Shown here in pieces: positions 11,889 through 24,000 of a DNA stretch of 64,000 nucleotides. A model generated the notes under the pieces. The model was given only the letters and a program-made list of their open reading frames with translations, was not told the DNA's origin and made no database searches. The position numbers and the translations under genes were made by a program. Source of the DNA: Apostichopus japonicus (taxonomy: Eukaryota; Echinodermata; Holothuroidea; Aspidochirotida; Stichopodidae); NCBI RefSeq assembly GCF_037975245.1, contig NC_092578.1, forward strand, positions 17,925,821-17,989,820, read 5' to 3'. Each line of letters starts with the position of its first letter. Positions within the stretch are counted from its first letter, which is position 1.

Positions 11889-13172
11889 GGCATACAACAT
11901 TTAACGTTGTTTAATTTAACAATTAATCTGAGTGAGGAAATTATTTGGGGGACGATCAGTCAGAAAAAATAACTTTGAGTACTTTTAGTAGTCTAAATAT
12001 CATATAAATCATGTGGGCAACAGCCTCTTTAAACTTGTTCCCAGTGGCTTAGGAAGCTACCAAAATGTTTGGGGCGGGCGGGGAGAAAACATGTGAGATT
12101 TGGGGGGTTTCCCGGCAAAGAACTGTAATTTTGTAGAAGTTACAGTAGCCGAGATAGGACACCAGGGGGGGGAGCAGGGGGAGCGACCGCTCCCCCCCCC
12201 CTTTCAGTGTCGATTTTTTTTTTAAACTGTCGTTTTTTTAGCATGGTATTTTGTCAGTGCTCTTTTGATCTTGAATACTCGTCAGCTCCGTTAACTCGAT
12301 TGTAATCGTAGTAACATTCACGCCTACTGATTCAACTATACTTACTTAGTTTGGCAGATGCAATTAGCTAAATTTAGCTTATAGCCAATTACAAGCCTAC
12401 AGTTGGCCACTGCGTTATAAAATACATATTGCCTACCTAACCGCACTCTATGGAATGTCACGAACTGTATGCACAACAACGTCGACAACGTTCGTTCAAT
12501 GGGTCGTCCTAAGTTGTTGCTCGAACAGCATGTTATGAAGCTAAGCTAGCAATCGTACGTGATACGCACTTCCTATAAATAATTATTACACTGCTAATAC
12601 ACTGCGATAACGATATTTGTTTTTAGGCCACTGCATATCTGGCTGTATTACAAAATATGAAAGTTTATAGTCAGTTAAGTCAGTTAAGTTAAGTTCAGTT
12701 AAGTTCGTCAAATGTATTAAAGTCCAGACATTGGACAATAAACAAGAATCATCCTACTGGAAAACTTGTAAAAGAGCACTATGTTTGTCTTTCTGATATA
12801 GGCCTATTATGTAAAAGAACATGTAAAAGAATTTAAACAGGAAACAAAATCTGCTGATAATGATGTCATATGATCAGGGCGTAACCAGTATGTAGCACGA
12901 TAGTTTCATTCAACACTCTACCCGCCGAAAATACTATAGGATCCGATCTTGTCAGTTTTTTAACATGTAGTTAAGAACCCGTTTACGCAGATAATATTTC
13001 AGTTGAGAAAACACTTGAGAAATTTGCATCAGATGGCAATTGTTGGATAGCTCTCGCCTTCTCTTATTAGGCTAACTTTAACATTGACTAGTTTCAGTTG
13101 TATCAAAGACATTTCTGGACTATCTTTGTATCTACAAGTATCAGAAGTTGAAAAGTAAGACTACTCTGTACA
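11886..13172. other. Intergenic, transposon debris
   Basis: There is a G-run/C-run palindromic patch at about 12155-12205 (AGGGGG...CCCCCC), typical of the terminal regions of the local TE family. A segment at about 12877-13170 is a diverged copy of sequence inside the adjacent hAT element (about 13340-13672 and 13828-13900). No gene was seen. Confidence 0.5.
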
Positions 13173-13180
13173 TGTACCTT

Positions 13181-14077
13181 CAAGGGCGGCGGAACCGGGG
13201 GGCACAGGGGGCAAGTGCCCCCCCCCCACTTTTCCTCAGGTTAGAAATGTGCCCTTTTACTACATAAAACTTGTACTCTTGATCACCTTATTAGGTCAGC
13301 GATATTTCAGTAAGAGATCTAATCCTAATTTTGAACTATCAGGGGCGTAGCCAGTATGTAGCACTGTAGGCCCGGGCCTACACTCTTTTGGCCAAGTTAT
13401 CTTTTTTATTAAAACACCCATAATTCAAATCCATAAGCTTGCTGGACGAGTTTAAGAGCCTAGACAGGAAAAACTATTGAAATGAGCGTAGCAAGATTAT
13501 GGCTAAATTAGGTGACCTATTCTTCTGTCATCTGGGCTGTCATTCATATTGCGTGCCGTTTCATTCAATACTCTACCCGCCGAAAAAGACTAGGATACGA
13601 TCTTGTCAGCTTTTTAACATCTACTTAAGAACCCGTTTAGGCAGATAAAATTTCAGTTGAGAACATTCCACAGTCAAATAAGCCTATCGTTGATTAAGAG
13701 ACTTTATATGTATAGAGCTGCAGCACTTTGTTGCCTGTTGTTGTCACGATCGGCGTTCCAAGTTCCAAAACAGCCTTTTCGATAAACATTTACTAGCTAC
13801 AGTTGTATCAAAGACAATTACTGGCTATGGTTGTATCAAAGACATTTCTGGCCTATCTTTGTATCTACAAGTATCAAAAGTTGAAAAGTAAGACTACTAA
13901 GACGGGGGGGGGGGGGGGCGTTGATGGAGTGATGTGTATACGCAAATAAGATAATACAATAAGATTTATAAAGGGTACTAAATATCAGGCTGCATCAGTC
14001 CAATCGAATTTCTGCAAAGTGCCCTTTGACGTCGGTGCCCCCCCCCCCCCAGATTAAAAGTGCTTCCGCCGCCCTTG
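13181..14077. mobile_element. Non-autonomous hAT-type DNA transposon, 897 bp
   Basis: The element has perfect 14-bp terminal inverted repeats: CAAGGGCGGCGGAA at 13181-13194 and its complement at 14064-14077. It is flanked by a perfect 8-bp direct repeat, TGTACCTT, at 13173-13180 and 14078-14085. An 8-bp duplication is the hAT hallmark. Inside each end is a G- or C-run (about 13197-13235; about 14035-14052). There is no transposase frame. The interior (about 13340-13900) contains a second repeat beginning CAGGGGCGTAGCCAG that also occurs just upstream at about 12877, so one element has inserted in or captured another. Confidence 0.9.
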
Positions 14078-14149
14078 TGTACCTTGCTAATTTTAATACA
14101 TTATGTATTATTGAATTACGTACTATTTTAACTCGTTTGTTTTTTGGGT

Positions 14150-14400
14150 TTAAAAGTGATATTGAATGAGGTGTCTCAAGTTAGCAAGAGGCCAGGGAAC
14201 CAGAATGAACATTCGGGAAGGGCCGTTTCCGGCCATCTGGGGGGTTTGTAAAACCAAAAATTTTCTTGTACGCTCCGCGCCAACCGATGGTGGCGCTCCG
14301 CTCAGATAGTCGTGCCTACAATTTTGAAAATCCATATCAATCGCAAAAAGTGCTCCCCCCCCCCTTTCAAATTCCTGGCTACGTCGCTGTAGGACACTGT
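14150..14400 (-). repeat. Fragment of the GGCGC-rich interspersed repeat family
   Basis: It shares the module (complement of) GGTTGGCGCGGAGCGTACA plus a downstream GGCCGGAAA-type segment with copies near 59400 and 60900. It ends at about 14393 in the complement of CAGCGACGTAGCCAGG, another hAT-like terminus. The 95-residue frame over it is repeat-derived. Confidence 0.6.
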
Positions 14401-16208
14401 ATATTTCGTTCATTACACCATCCGTCTGTGTTATCATAAAGCAGAGCCCCCCACTACTTTTGGAAGTGGGGGAACTGCCTTCACTGCCCCCTCTCTGTTC
14501 CTATACGCTTGTGGTAGGTAAGCATCATCTCATTCAAACGATATAGATATAGCATAGCCTATGTCTCCGTGTACAATACTTAGTCATTTCCATTATTAGC
14601 TATTTTCTAATAAGAACCGGATATCTATTCCTAATCTTGGTACCTTCTTGTTATATATATGATAATCTCTCTTTTTTCAGAAACATCGACAGAACGAGAA
14701 CACGGATTCAGACCATGTCCCACTAGTTGTGTGTCATTTTAAAGTACTAGATTGTACTTAAACTTCAAGTATAAAAGTCACTGTGGTAAGATATGGTGCG
14801 TAGTAACCATATAGTGAACAGATATAGCTTCCTGACCGGAAACTCATATACCCTTGAAGCTAGATCATCAAATTAAAAAAAAATGCTTGTTTCTATTCGT
14901 TTCTAAGACGGTTGCTGGTATATTAACTAGAGATGACTTCCCTGTCACCGGTCGCATAGTGACAACGTTGGTGTGACTGGTGACCTTGCATATGATAAAA
15001 AAAAAACACCTCAATTGAAGCCAGTTTATTTGTGACTGTCTACGCAGAGGGGTAGGGGAGGGGTGTGGGTCTCTGGGTGAGGAGATGATGAAAGTAGGTG
15101 CCTTCGTACCACGTCAGACTATAGAGTGAGACTTCGTGATCTTTTTGTTACACGAAACTAAGGAGTAACATTTATCTTTGAGGGGATCGGGCCCGAGGGA
15201 AGGATGAAAGCAAAATGGAGAATAAAATAATTGTTGAGCCCAGCAGTAAGTTTTCACATGGTTAAGGTTATCCATTTGTCTCACCCCAGCCCTCTACGGC
15301 CACCCAGGCTCAAACACACATAATTTGGAAATGTATATGGGACCGTCTGTCTCAGCCAAAACTATACCCCTCATTCGAGCAACCCCCCCCCCCTCTACAC
15401 CACCACACAATTTATACCATTGATTAAGGGATATCCCGATGGCAAACTATGTGGCACTTATAATTAGCTTGGGATCTGGAATCTGGAAAAGAAATATATG
15501 CCCTCCGTGTTAGTTGAAAACCCCATCTTAATATCTTGTCAGTTACTCGACGTGGTATGGGAATTGATTTCTGAATGTATATTATTAAGCCATTAACTTC
15601 AGCCTGCACCGGCATACCCCTTTAAGTTAATATAAAATCGTGTCATTAATGGTGAAGAAGATTATGCATTGCGAGAGATGTCAAGTAAAACTACCCTGGT
15701 TAATTATGTCCAGTTACACTAAATATACAGTATTATATAACAGACAAGGTATAAATCAGTTTAAACGACTGTTACGAGTCTGTGGTGAGTAATTCACCGA
15801 CCAATAGATCAAGTAAACACAATACGGATCACATGTTTTCCGATTAAAAAGCAGATGCATAGATGTTAAACGAGATTACATTTTCAACTGATTATTCATT
15901 CATCTCTCAATTCACATCAGATCGATGAGTAAATTTGAACAGTGTCAACCATTACCTATATATGTGCATAACAGTAAACTATACCCGTATATACATGCGT
16001 GCCGAAATTAAATCAAATTTACATCTAAACGTTTCAATCAATATAAAAGTTCATGGAATCCTGACGATCATTCGGAAGAAAATGGGAATTAGAAAATGGC
16101 GGAGTGATGCTTACCCGAATTTCATTCTGCAAAATGTAAAAGGAAAGATTTAATGAAAATAAAATAAGAAATGCTCAAAATATACTGCTGAAATTATCAA
16201 AGTATCAA

Positions 16209-16210
<2 letters not shown>
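14401..16210. other. Intergenic, no supported gene
   Basis: Mixed unique sequence. A polypyrimidine-AG at 14667-14680 precedes a 26-codon open stretch, but nothing upstream supports a gene. Frames at 15424-15615 (-) and 15935-16153 (+) have no recognisable similarity. Confidence 0.45.

Positions 16211-16213
<3 letters not shown>

Positions 16214-16262
<49 letters not shown>
16214..16262. repeat. (AT)n microsatellite
   Basis: An AT dinucleotide run directly followed by a perfect hairpin, TCACCGAAAG/CTTTCGGTGA (16271-16295), and a Penelope-like repeat remnant. Confidence 0.9.
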
Positions 16263-16345
16263 GACCAATTTCACCGAAAGCGTCACTTTCGGTGATCATG
16301 CACTGAAGAAGAGCTAGTTTTGCTCGAAAGCTCTGCAAAAACCAA
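16263..16345 (+). mobile_element. Penelope-like repeat remnant with hammerhead-like core
   Basis: After the hairpin at 16271-16295, the segment 16303-16335 reads CTGAAGA, a stem GAGC/GCTC with a 7-base loop, then GAAA. This resembles the hammerhead-like motif described from Penelope-like retroelements, with one extra A after the CTGANGA box. Assignment is by motif only. Confidence 0.35.
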
Positions 16346-16455
16346 ACATTGGCTGTTTTACTTCCAATCACTTACCTAATTCAATTATTGTATCTCACTC
16401 GAGATCCAGCCTTTCTCTAAATGCAGCATAGTTGTTTAACAGTTTTTCCGTTATT

Positions 16456-16775
<320 letters not shown>

Positions 16776-16779
16776 ATTA

Positions 16780-17278
16780 TTGATTGTTAATGGCTGTCAA
16801 ATATATATGAAACTTTCTAGAAATAATATCGAAGACGGCAGCACGTAACACGCACCGACATCATATACACGACGAAGCAAAACAATTTGAGCTGTTTAAG
16901 AGGGAAAAAAGTGGCCGGCATGTTTTGACAAATATACTGGTATTTTTGATGCATGAGATTTATATATTTAGTTTGGAAAAGAATCTTGGTAGTGAATCTC
17001 TGCAGATTAAGAAACAGACACACAAATGGTACTATTTTGTACAGTACGGGCAGCTATAAATACTTACAATACAATAGCCCTTATTATAGATAAACAGGAA
17101 GGGGTTCATTTCTCTATAAATAACTAATAGAGAATGTGGAGCGTGTGAACTGTTAACAGTGTATGTGTCATCAAGTAACGTGAAAAACATGAACTGACGG
17201 GTCTATAGCATACGGCGTAGATTAATTAACACTATACACAACGTAATCATAACCATAATTATCAGCAGCTATTTTTAC
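16780..17278. other. Intergenic, nothing recognised
   Basis: No repeat, RNA gene or coding signal could be supported. Confidence 0.4.
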
Positions 17279-17554
17279 GACGCTTATAAGCGACCACAGA
17301 ATTTGTGGGAGAAACCCGCAAGGGCTTATGGATTACAACTTACACGTCGGGTGGCTTCCAATTCAACATTTTAACCCACATTTTGAATCTTTTCAATTCT
17401 AGAAAGTCATTTTAGATTGGAAAAACCGCAGATTGCTCTTGGCTGAAAATGTCCACCTTACTATGACCGGCCGGGTATCGAACCCGGAACCTCCCGATTT
17501 GCTAAGCCTCATTGCTTCAAATGCCACCGCCTTTATCCACTAGGCCATAGCACC
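17279..17554 (-). mobile_element. tRNA-derived SINE (family C)
   Basis: On the minus strand the element starts GGTGCTATGG near 17554, has an A box TGGCCTAGTGG (17547-17537) and a B box GGTTCGATACC (17484-17474), then an unrelated body down to about 17280. The tRNA-like head does not fold into a proper cloverleaf, since the T stem does not abut a paired acceptor stem. It is a SINE promoter rather than a functional tRNA. Confidence 0.65.
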
Positions 17555-20500
17555 ATCATCATCATTACTTGGCTATACTGCTAATTATATAGAATCTGCA
17601 TGTATTGTGTCACTTATTTGTTTCAATCTCTTTCACTTCCTCCTACTCGTCAATTCCAACAATGTCACTCATTTTGATGCCTTCTTTTTAATATATATAT
17701 TTTTTGAAAGCCAGGTCGTCGTCATAAAATGTCATAACATGCCTCACTAAAATTTTACTCCGTTGCATATAGTTAACAGTTCAAGGAAATCTTATTTTCG
17801 ATATTACCATATCAGGTAGTTATAGTTATATAGCTGCATGCAGCAGGATTAAGGATTTTAATGAGGAGGGGGCGTGGCTCTGATGTCGTTGCTAGTCTGT
17901 AGGGGAGAGGAGGGGAGGGTGGGGAGGGGAGGGGAGGGGAAGGGGAGGGGCTCTGGGCTTTGCTTTCGCTGTATATATTTATGTGCTAGATCTAATATTT
18001 ACTGCTAATTTTATATAATAATACATGCAAGTGCATGAAAATATATTTTTTTAATTTGAATAATTATTGATGATCCGTTATTTATATATCTTTCTAGCAA
18101 AAGTTATGGTTATGCAGTGGCAAAGTTATATTCGTTCTAACAACTCTGGAATCTTCACGTGACCAAGATGGTATACTCAAGGGATGAAATTCAAAACCAT
18201 TTTCCCTTTATAAACTTGTCATGTTGAGACCCCCCCCCCCTCCCCCACAAGGAACACAAAAATCCTGTTGATGTTTGGGTATGTTCGGGTTGTGATGTGG
18301 TCTCTAAGTTGTCCAGCCAGTATGAATGATACGCCACTGGTAGTTAAAACGGTATCCCCACCCTCCCTCCCTTCCACCCTTCCCCACCCCAAGGTATGGA
18401 AATAACGGTCTAAATCGTGAACTGGCAATAAAATCTGTTATATTAATGTTGTGTATGCAGTGACCCTAGCGAACGTAACCAACTTAGAAATTTGCTTATT
18501 TTATTTCCGACCGACATACCTGTTTTTTCCCTCTCAGTTTCATTTCTTTCTACTTAAAGATAGTGATGAAGATTTCGACACTAAAAAGAAGAATTTTTAC
18601 CACTAAAATACGATCTTTTCTTATACTAAAAGAAGATTTTTATACTAAACAATTCTGTACGTGAAGTTATGGTATTAAACTATCTCTGTTGATCAGAACT
18701 ATGTTCAATGTTCGAGGATTTTTAATCATCTATTATGTTAGTCTGTATATAGTCTACTAAATAAACCAATCTGTGATTCTTTTGTAGTTACTACTTTGTT
18801 TATATGACATTGTTTGGAAATAAGAGTTGTACATGCCTATTTTCATGTTAAATGATGTCTAATATACTTAACCATGTATAGGAGTGCAATAAAAACATGC
18901 CCTGCGTATCTTTCTTCATCTTCTCCTTTGTTTCTTTACTAAAAACAATGATAAAAACATCTGGTTTTATGCTTTCAACCTCCCCCCCCCCACCCGCCCT
19001 CCCCCACAAAAAAACTGGTATTTTACAAACTTAATCTAGCCATTGCTGCCATGCAAAGCATATTCATAGGTAGGCCTATGTACACTATGTATAACTGAAT
19101 ACCATATATCTTCAGTCTATTTCATACATAATAACACACACATACCAAAACCTTTAATAGTTATTACAAACTATGAAATTATTTATAAAGAACTTACATT
19201 TTCCCCTTCACCCATTTTTTTGAACTTCTTTTCTCTGCCTCGGTGGATATCAGACCTGTCCAGCAAATTCTCAACACAACTGCAACAGTTTCACTCAATT
19301 TATTGCCCTGTTATGCACGGCTTATGTTCTCAGATACTATTGTAACACACACACATACACACACGTACACACACTAATTTATAAACAACGAAGCCATCAC
19401 TCTTATAGTCTATACTGCTTCCTTGCTATGCATAAATTATGTGGTGTGACACGCGAAAGGGCTGAGGCGCTTTACTTTCATATCATTATTGCGCGTGCCT
19501 GGCACACGACTGTTAATTATCATCTCGCCTATTACATAGCCGTGTAGCGCCATCACTTTCTAATAATCATCCTAGAACGGGTAGAATTAAATGACCGCCA
19601 ATCCAGATTCTTGTTGGAGGAACGGGAACCTGGTGGGGTTGGTTGATTCTTGTTGGGGGAAGGGTTCTGATGGGGTTGGTGGAAAGGAGGAGGAGAAGAC
19701 TGAGTAGAGGGCAAAAAGTTTGTTAATTGTCACTCGGATGCATGATAGAGACAAGGAAACGATCCTATGGCATTAGTGCTACAATATGTTGAATATTTAA
19801 TGGAAGTTATGACTTTCTTGTCTGTTTTCAAAGTTCGAGACAAATAGCTTGAAAATATGAAAGAGGTTATAACAATTACGTCTGTATCGTCTCTCATTTG
19901 CCTAAACTTTGAAAGGTAAATGGATTACAGCGAGATGCGATGCTAAGTCTACATCCACACGTACACCTGGGTGGATACATATCGCTTATCGAACAGACAT
20001 ATGGAAACTTGACGAAGAATAGCATGTCTTTCCCCTTCTGTTTTAGCCAAGCAAAAGTTGACAAGTCAGATATTCACGGAACTGAAACTTAGGAGAAACA
20101 CCCAATTGTGTTATCAATATGCAATTCAAATGTTAATAATAATAAAGTTGGAAAACAGAATACGGTGATCGAGTATAGACTTTGACTGCTTTCTTTGCTG
20201 ATTTGAACTTGGGCTGACTTTGGAATCGCTCAACGTCCATTAATATTTTGCGTCTTCACATTGAAGTAACCAGAATATCTAATTAAAGTTGCTTTTGCTC
20301 TTGTACTTGTTTATTTTTTTTCTTTGCTGGGTTGTTGTAAGATCCCAAGGCTTGAAATAACCCATTTATATTAGTTCTACTAAACTTTCCTGGTATGAAA
20401 TTACCGCCTTCTTCCTAAAGAAAATATACTTTCGTGACAGAAATATTATCCCTTTTGTAATAATTAACACTTGGCTGATAATGCGACCAGTGAAAACTGA

Positions 20501-20999
20501 TGTATTTGCGATGTTTGTGTAATACTGCAAGGTTTCAACCGCAGATAATGGAGTATAGGGAGGACTACATGCATTTGGTTTAATCGGTAAAATCCATTCT
20601 CATATACTTTCGAGTACAATTTTCCTCTCATTTCATCCAGTAAAAAATTATCATCAATTGCCGTTTCGACGTTTCAAAATTCATCTAGATTTTTAAGACT
20701 TTTTTTGACACCTAAACAGCAAAGCGAAGAATCGATGCAAAATCTCCAAACTCAAGTGCTTTATTTTTTTTACTCTAATGGCCGTCTATAGATCCAATTT
20801 TTGACAGTACTATGCATAGTAGTATTAGTACTATGCAGCTTGGCGAAAAGCTACACAGAGCGTGTGCCAAGTAGGTCTAGATATGTATGCAGTATCAAAA
20901 CAAAGTTAGGCCTACACTGTTTTGGGATATTGCAAAAAAGATGAAGTATTTCATTGGTTTAACAACTGGGCTACATAATTTTAGTTGCTGCTGACAAAA
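17555..20999. other. Intergenic region upstream of UBR3
   Basis: It contains a G-run tract at about 17898-17950 (repeated GGGGA, quadruplex-prone), C-runs near 18230 and 18980, and a CACACA stretch near 19345-19375. No gene was found. The UBR3 promoter should lie at its right end, but I see no clear TATA or initiator element. Confidence 0.45.
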
Positions 21000-21092
21000 A
21001 TGACAGAAGCGATTAAACATGGCCGAAAAATTGCTTCGAATGGAACCAGAGAAGCTTGGGAGTCTGTTAAAAGCAGAGTGTTTACAAAGTAG
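21000..21092 (+). promoter_or_regulatory. Short ORF overlapping the UBR3 start (possible uORF)
   Basis: An ATG at 21000, with A at -3, opens a 30-codon frame ending TAG at 21090-21092. It overlaps the UBR3 start at 21019 in a different frame. If it is in the mRNA, scanning ribosomes would meet it first and it could reduce UBR3 translation. The transcription start is unknown. Confidence 0.3.
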
Positions 21093-24000
21093 CACAGGGA
21101 AAGGTCGACTTGAAGATGTTACGAACAATCTACTCCGACTGCAAACAGCCGTAAAAGATATTAAGTTAAATTTTATTGAACAATTAATTGCAGGTGATAC
21201 GACATTTGGAGAGTTTGCCCAAAGAACCAAAAAGTACGACGATTCGTCGGCCTGCGGCTTAGTATGGACAGCAGATTTTGTTGCCTACAGGTGTAGGACT
21301 TGTGGTATTAGCCCATGCATGTCTATATGTGCCGACTGTTTCCATGGAGGGGACCACACTGGCCATGATTTTAACATGTTCAGAAGTTTAGCTGGAGGGG
21401 CATGTGACTGTGGAGACACCAGTGTCATGAAGCCAAGCGGGTAATACTTTTCATAATTTGGCCTAACTTTAGAATCCGTACCATATGAATGGGAAAGCTT
21501 ACTTCGAATCGGCAGAATAAGGTTAGGGGTTAGGAAGTAGGGTTAGGGAGTAGGGTTAGGAATTAGGGTTAGGCAGTAGGGAATAGGGAGTAGGGTTAGG
21601 AAGTAGGGAATAGGGTTAGGGGTTAGGAAGTAGGGTCGAATGGTACAGATTTTAAATTACTGTAGTACCCATAATTTTGCAGTACTTTCTGTAGGGTGAA
21701 GATGTGGTGTAGTAATCGCCGCTTGGAGAGTTGTTGACTAGTTCTAAATATTTTGTTAATTTGTTAATTTCTGGTGTGCCAATTGGGAAATGGGGTTTGA
21801 TTGTGCTTTCCATGGTTTATAAAACATTTTTCATCATAGGCTGCACAGCAGTAATAAGGAATGAGGTGCCTTCGTCTCCTTCAGTGTTTAAGAAAGTGTT
21901 CAGATAATGAGGTAAAACCTTGTCCATCCAGTGGGGACCTTAAGTGTGGTTCCTATGAGCAGGAAATTGTATGCCTGCCCCGAAGTGAAGTAACACCCCA
22001 AACACTGACTTAACGAGAATGCTTGATACAAGCCTGTGCTGATCTGTCATTATCAAATGGGTTTCAAATGAGCTTCTCTTGGCTACCCCCTGGAAAATAC
22101 TTTTCTAGAACGTTAAGTAGTTGGAACTTTCCATTTCAGATCGAACATGTGTGAGCCCCATGTACATTCACTTTTTCATAGCTGCACATAGGTAATCTCT
22201 CCTGTTTAAGATTGATGGACTCCTTGGTTACACTGGTGAAACAAAGATTCCTAGAGATACACGCAAAAACCAGGGACATAATTGAAACATGCATGAATAA
22301 TTATGATAGGTCCTGAGTTCGAGTCACTCCAAAATTAATGTATGTCGTCGAGTTACAGAGTTGTTGACAATTGACAATTCATAATCATGGACACTAAATA
22401 TGAATCTAAGAGACTGACTTCGGTCAGCTTGTGTCTTTGATAAGCCAATGATGGCTTCTTCGCGAGTTCCTGCTTGCAGGAGGATCTAAAATACTGTACA
22501 ATTTATTATTATTATTATTTAATGCTCAAAATCCAGCGAGCATTGACTATAACCCATAGAGCAATTCTGTCTCGACACAGAGACGTATAATTGTCTAAGT
22601 GTAGACCCTTCAATGTCAACCATTACTAAGCAAGGAGACATGCCCCGAAATTTGTGCAAACTTTTCATTTACATCTGTTTCCTTCTCCACAGATTCTGTA
22701 CTCAACACAGCCTTGGTAAACCGCAGGCATCATCATCAGTGCCAAAACACCTGACAGTTACCGCGGAGGTTGTTATACCGAGGTTGCTGTGGCGTCTAGT
22801 TTTACATTTTAGGACAAACTATACACCAAGTATGTCCATATATTGCTTTGAGACTCATGTTACAGTGAAATATTGTGCATAGGCAATTGGTTGCTTCATC
22901 AGGCACCCTCCTACAGATAGACAGTTCTACATGTATAGCAGTTTCTATGTAATTCAGGTTGGTTGTTATTTAGACCAAGCTGTGTAATATTCGCACTAAT
23001 ATGGGACTCTCTAGAATTCTGAACTGAGCTAGGCACTGTCAAATACGTCTTGATGCGCTTGATCTATACACCCAACCCCCCCCCCCCCCCCCCAATGTCA
23101 TTACTCCACCCATATGTGTTAGAAAGACCAAACAAGTTGGCCTGACGTTTCGATCCTAGCAGGATCTTCTTCAGAGGCTAAATGACAAGTGTAATTTAGC
23201 TTGTCATTTAGCCTCTGAAGAAGATCCTGCTAGGATCGAAACGTCAGGCCAACTTACTTTTACACATACTGTATGACACAGGCTCTCTAGTGGATAAGCA
23301 GTTTGCTAACAGTTTTATTTTATTTTAATGTTTCATACTTTGTAATATCTGAAAGCGATTCCAAGCAAGTTACCCAGGCTTGCATCATTCAACATAGTGC
23401 AGTTACTGCAGTTTGAACACGTTGAGGTGGTACCATACCATAATCGTACTGTATGCTTTCAAGAAAAACTGAGTATCAACAGTTGACAGATAAACATTTT
23501 AGACTACACCAGAACTATTTTGTCTCGTATTTTCATGGTATCTATTCTTTGGTCGTTCCATTTCAGTCGTCCTTAAATTTGACCCCATGGTCATTTCGGA
23601 TGTTAGCCCATTACTGGATCTCTTCGATCGGTTATCAAAGTTGGGAGGTGTTCTAAGGCGGGTGATTGTTGGAGCCTTACTTGATAGTGATATTTATGCC
23701 AAACTAATGCAAGGTAAGTCTTCAATATATAGTTTATTTCTTAAGATATTTATTTTTGCTATTCTTAAAAGGACCTCTGTTGTTTAATATAATAATATTA
23801 CCACAGCTACATGAAACCCTTGGGATTTAAGCTGCTTCTTGTGTTAAATCTGGCAAATTGTCAGTACTAAAATAAATTGTAAACTACTGTATTTATACAG
23901 TGACCATTGCATAGCCCCTCTTACCCCTCGACTCTCTCCTACCCTCTCACCTAATCCACAAAAGGTATTGATGATTTCACCACTTCTGATCTTATATTTT

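Larger units (their letters stand above)
21441..22692. other. UBR3 intron 1, with SINE fragment
   Basis: This intron holds a degenerate telomere-like array (21520-21635) and a 5'-truncated SINE (about 22310-22500), described separately, plus an ATT run at 22502-22520. Confidence 0.7.
21253..22708 (+). other. UBR3: UBR box (zinc-binding degron-recognition domain) of UBR3, exons 1-2
   Basis: Residues C79, C92, C95, C104, C107, H113, H116, C129, C131, C143 and H146 supply the Cys/His pattern of a UBR box. Exon 1 ends inside the motif after GDTSVMKPSG, and exon 2 (from 22693) supplies FC..H. The stretch FVAYRCRTCGISPCMS is characteristic of UBR3 rather than UBR1/UBR2. UBR3 is not reported to bind classical N-degrons as UBR1/2 do, so the ligand is uncertain. 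Confidence 0.92.

Noticed and set aside
14681..14761. Possible + strand terminal exon after a CTCTCTTTTTTCAG acceptor
   Set aside because: The 26-codon frame has no recognisable similarity, there is no upstream partner exon, and alternative frames close quickly.
17465..17556. Possible minus-strand tRNA gene
   Set aside because: A and B boxes are present, but the acceptor stem does not sit next to the T stem and a SINE body follows, so it is a SINE head.
17898..17950. G-quadruplex regulatory element
   Set aside because: The G-runs could fold, but nothing ties the tract to a gene; it is more simply a purine-rich simple repeat.
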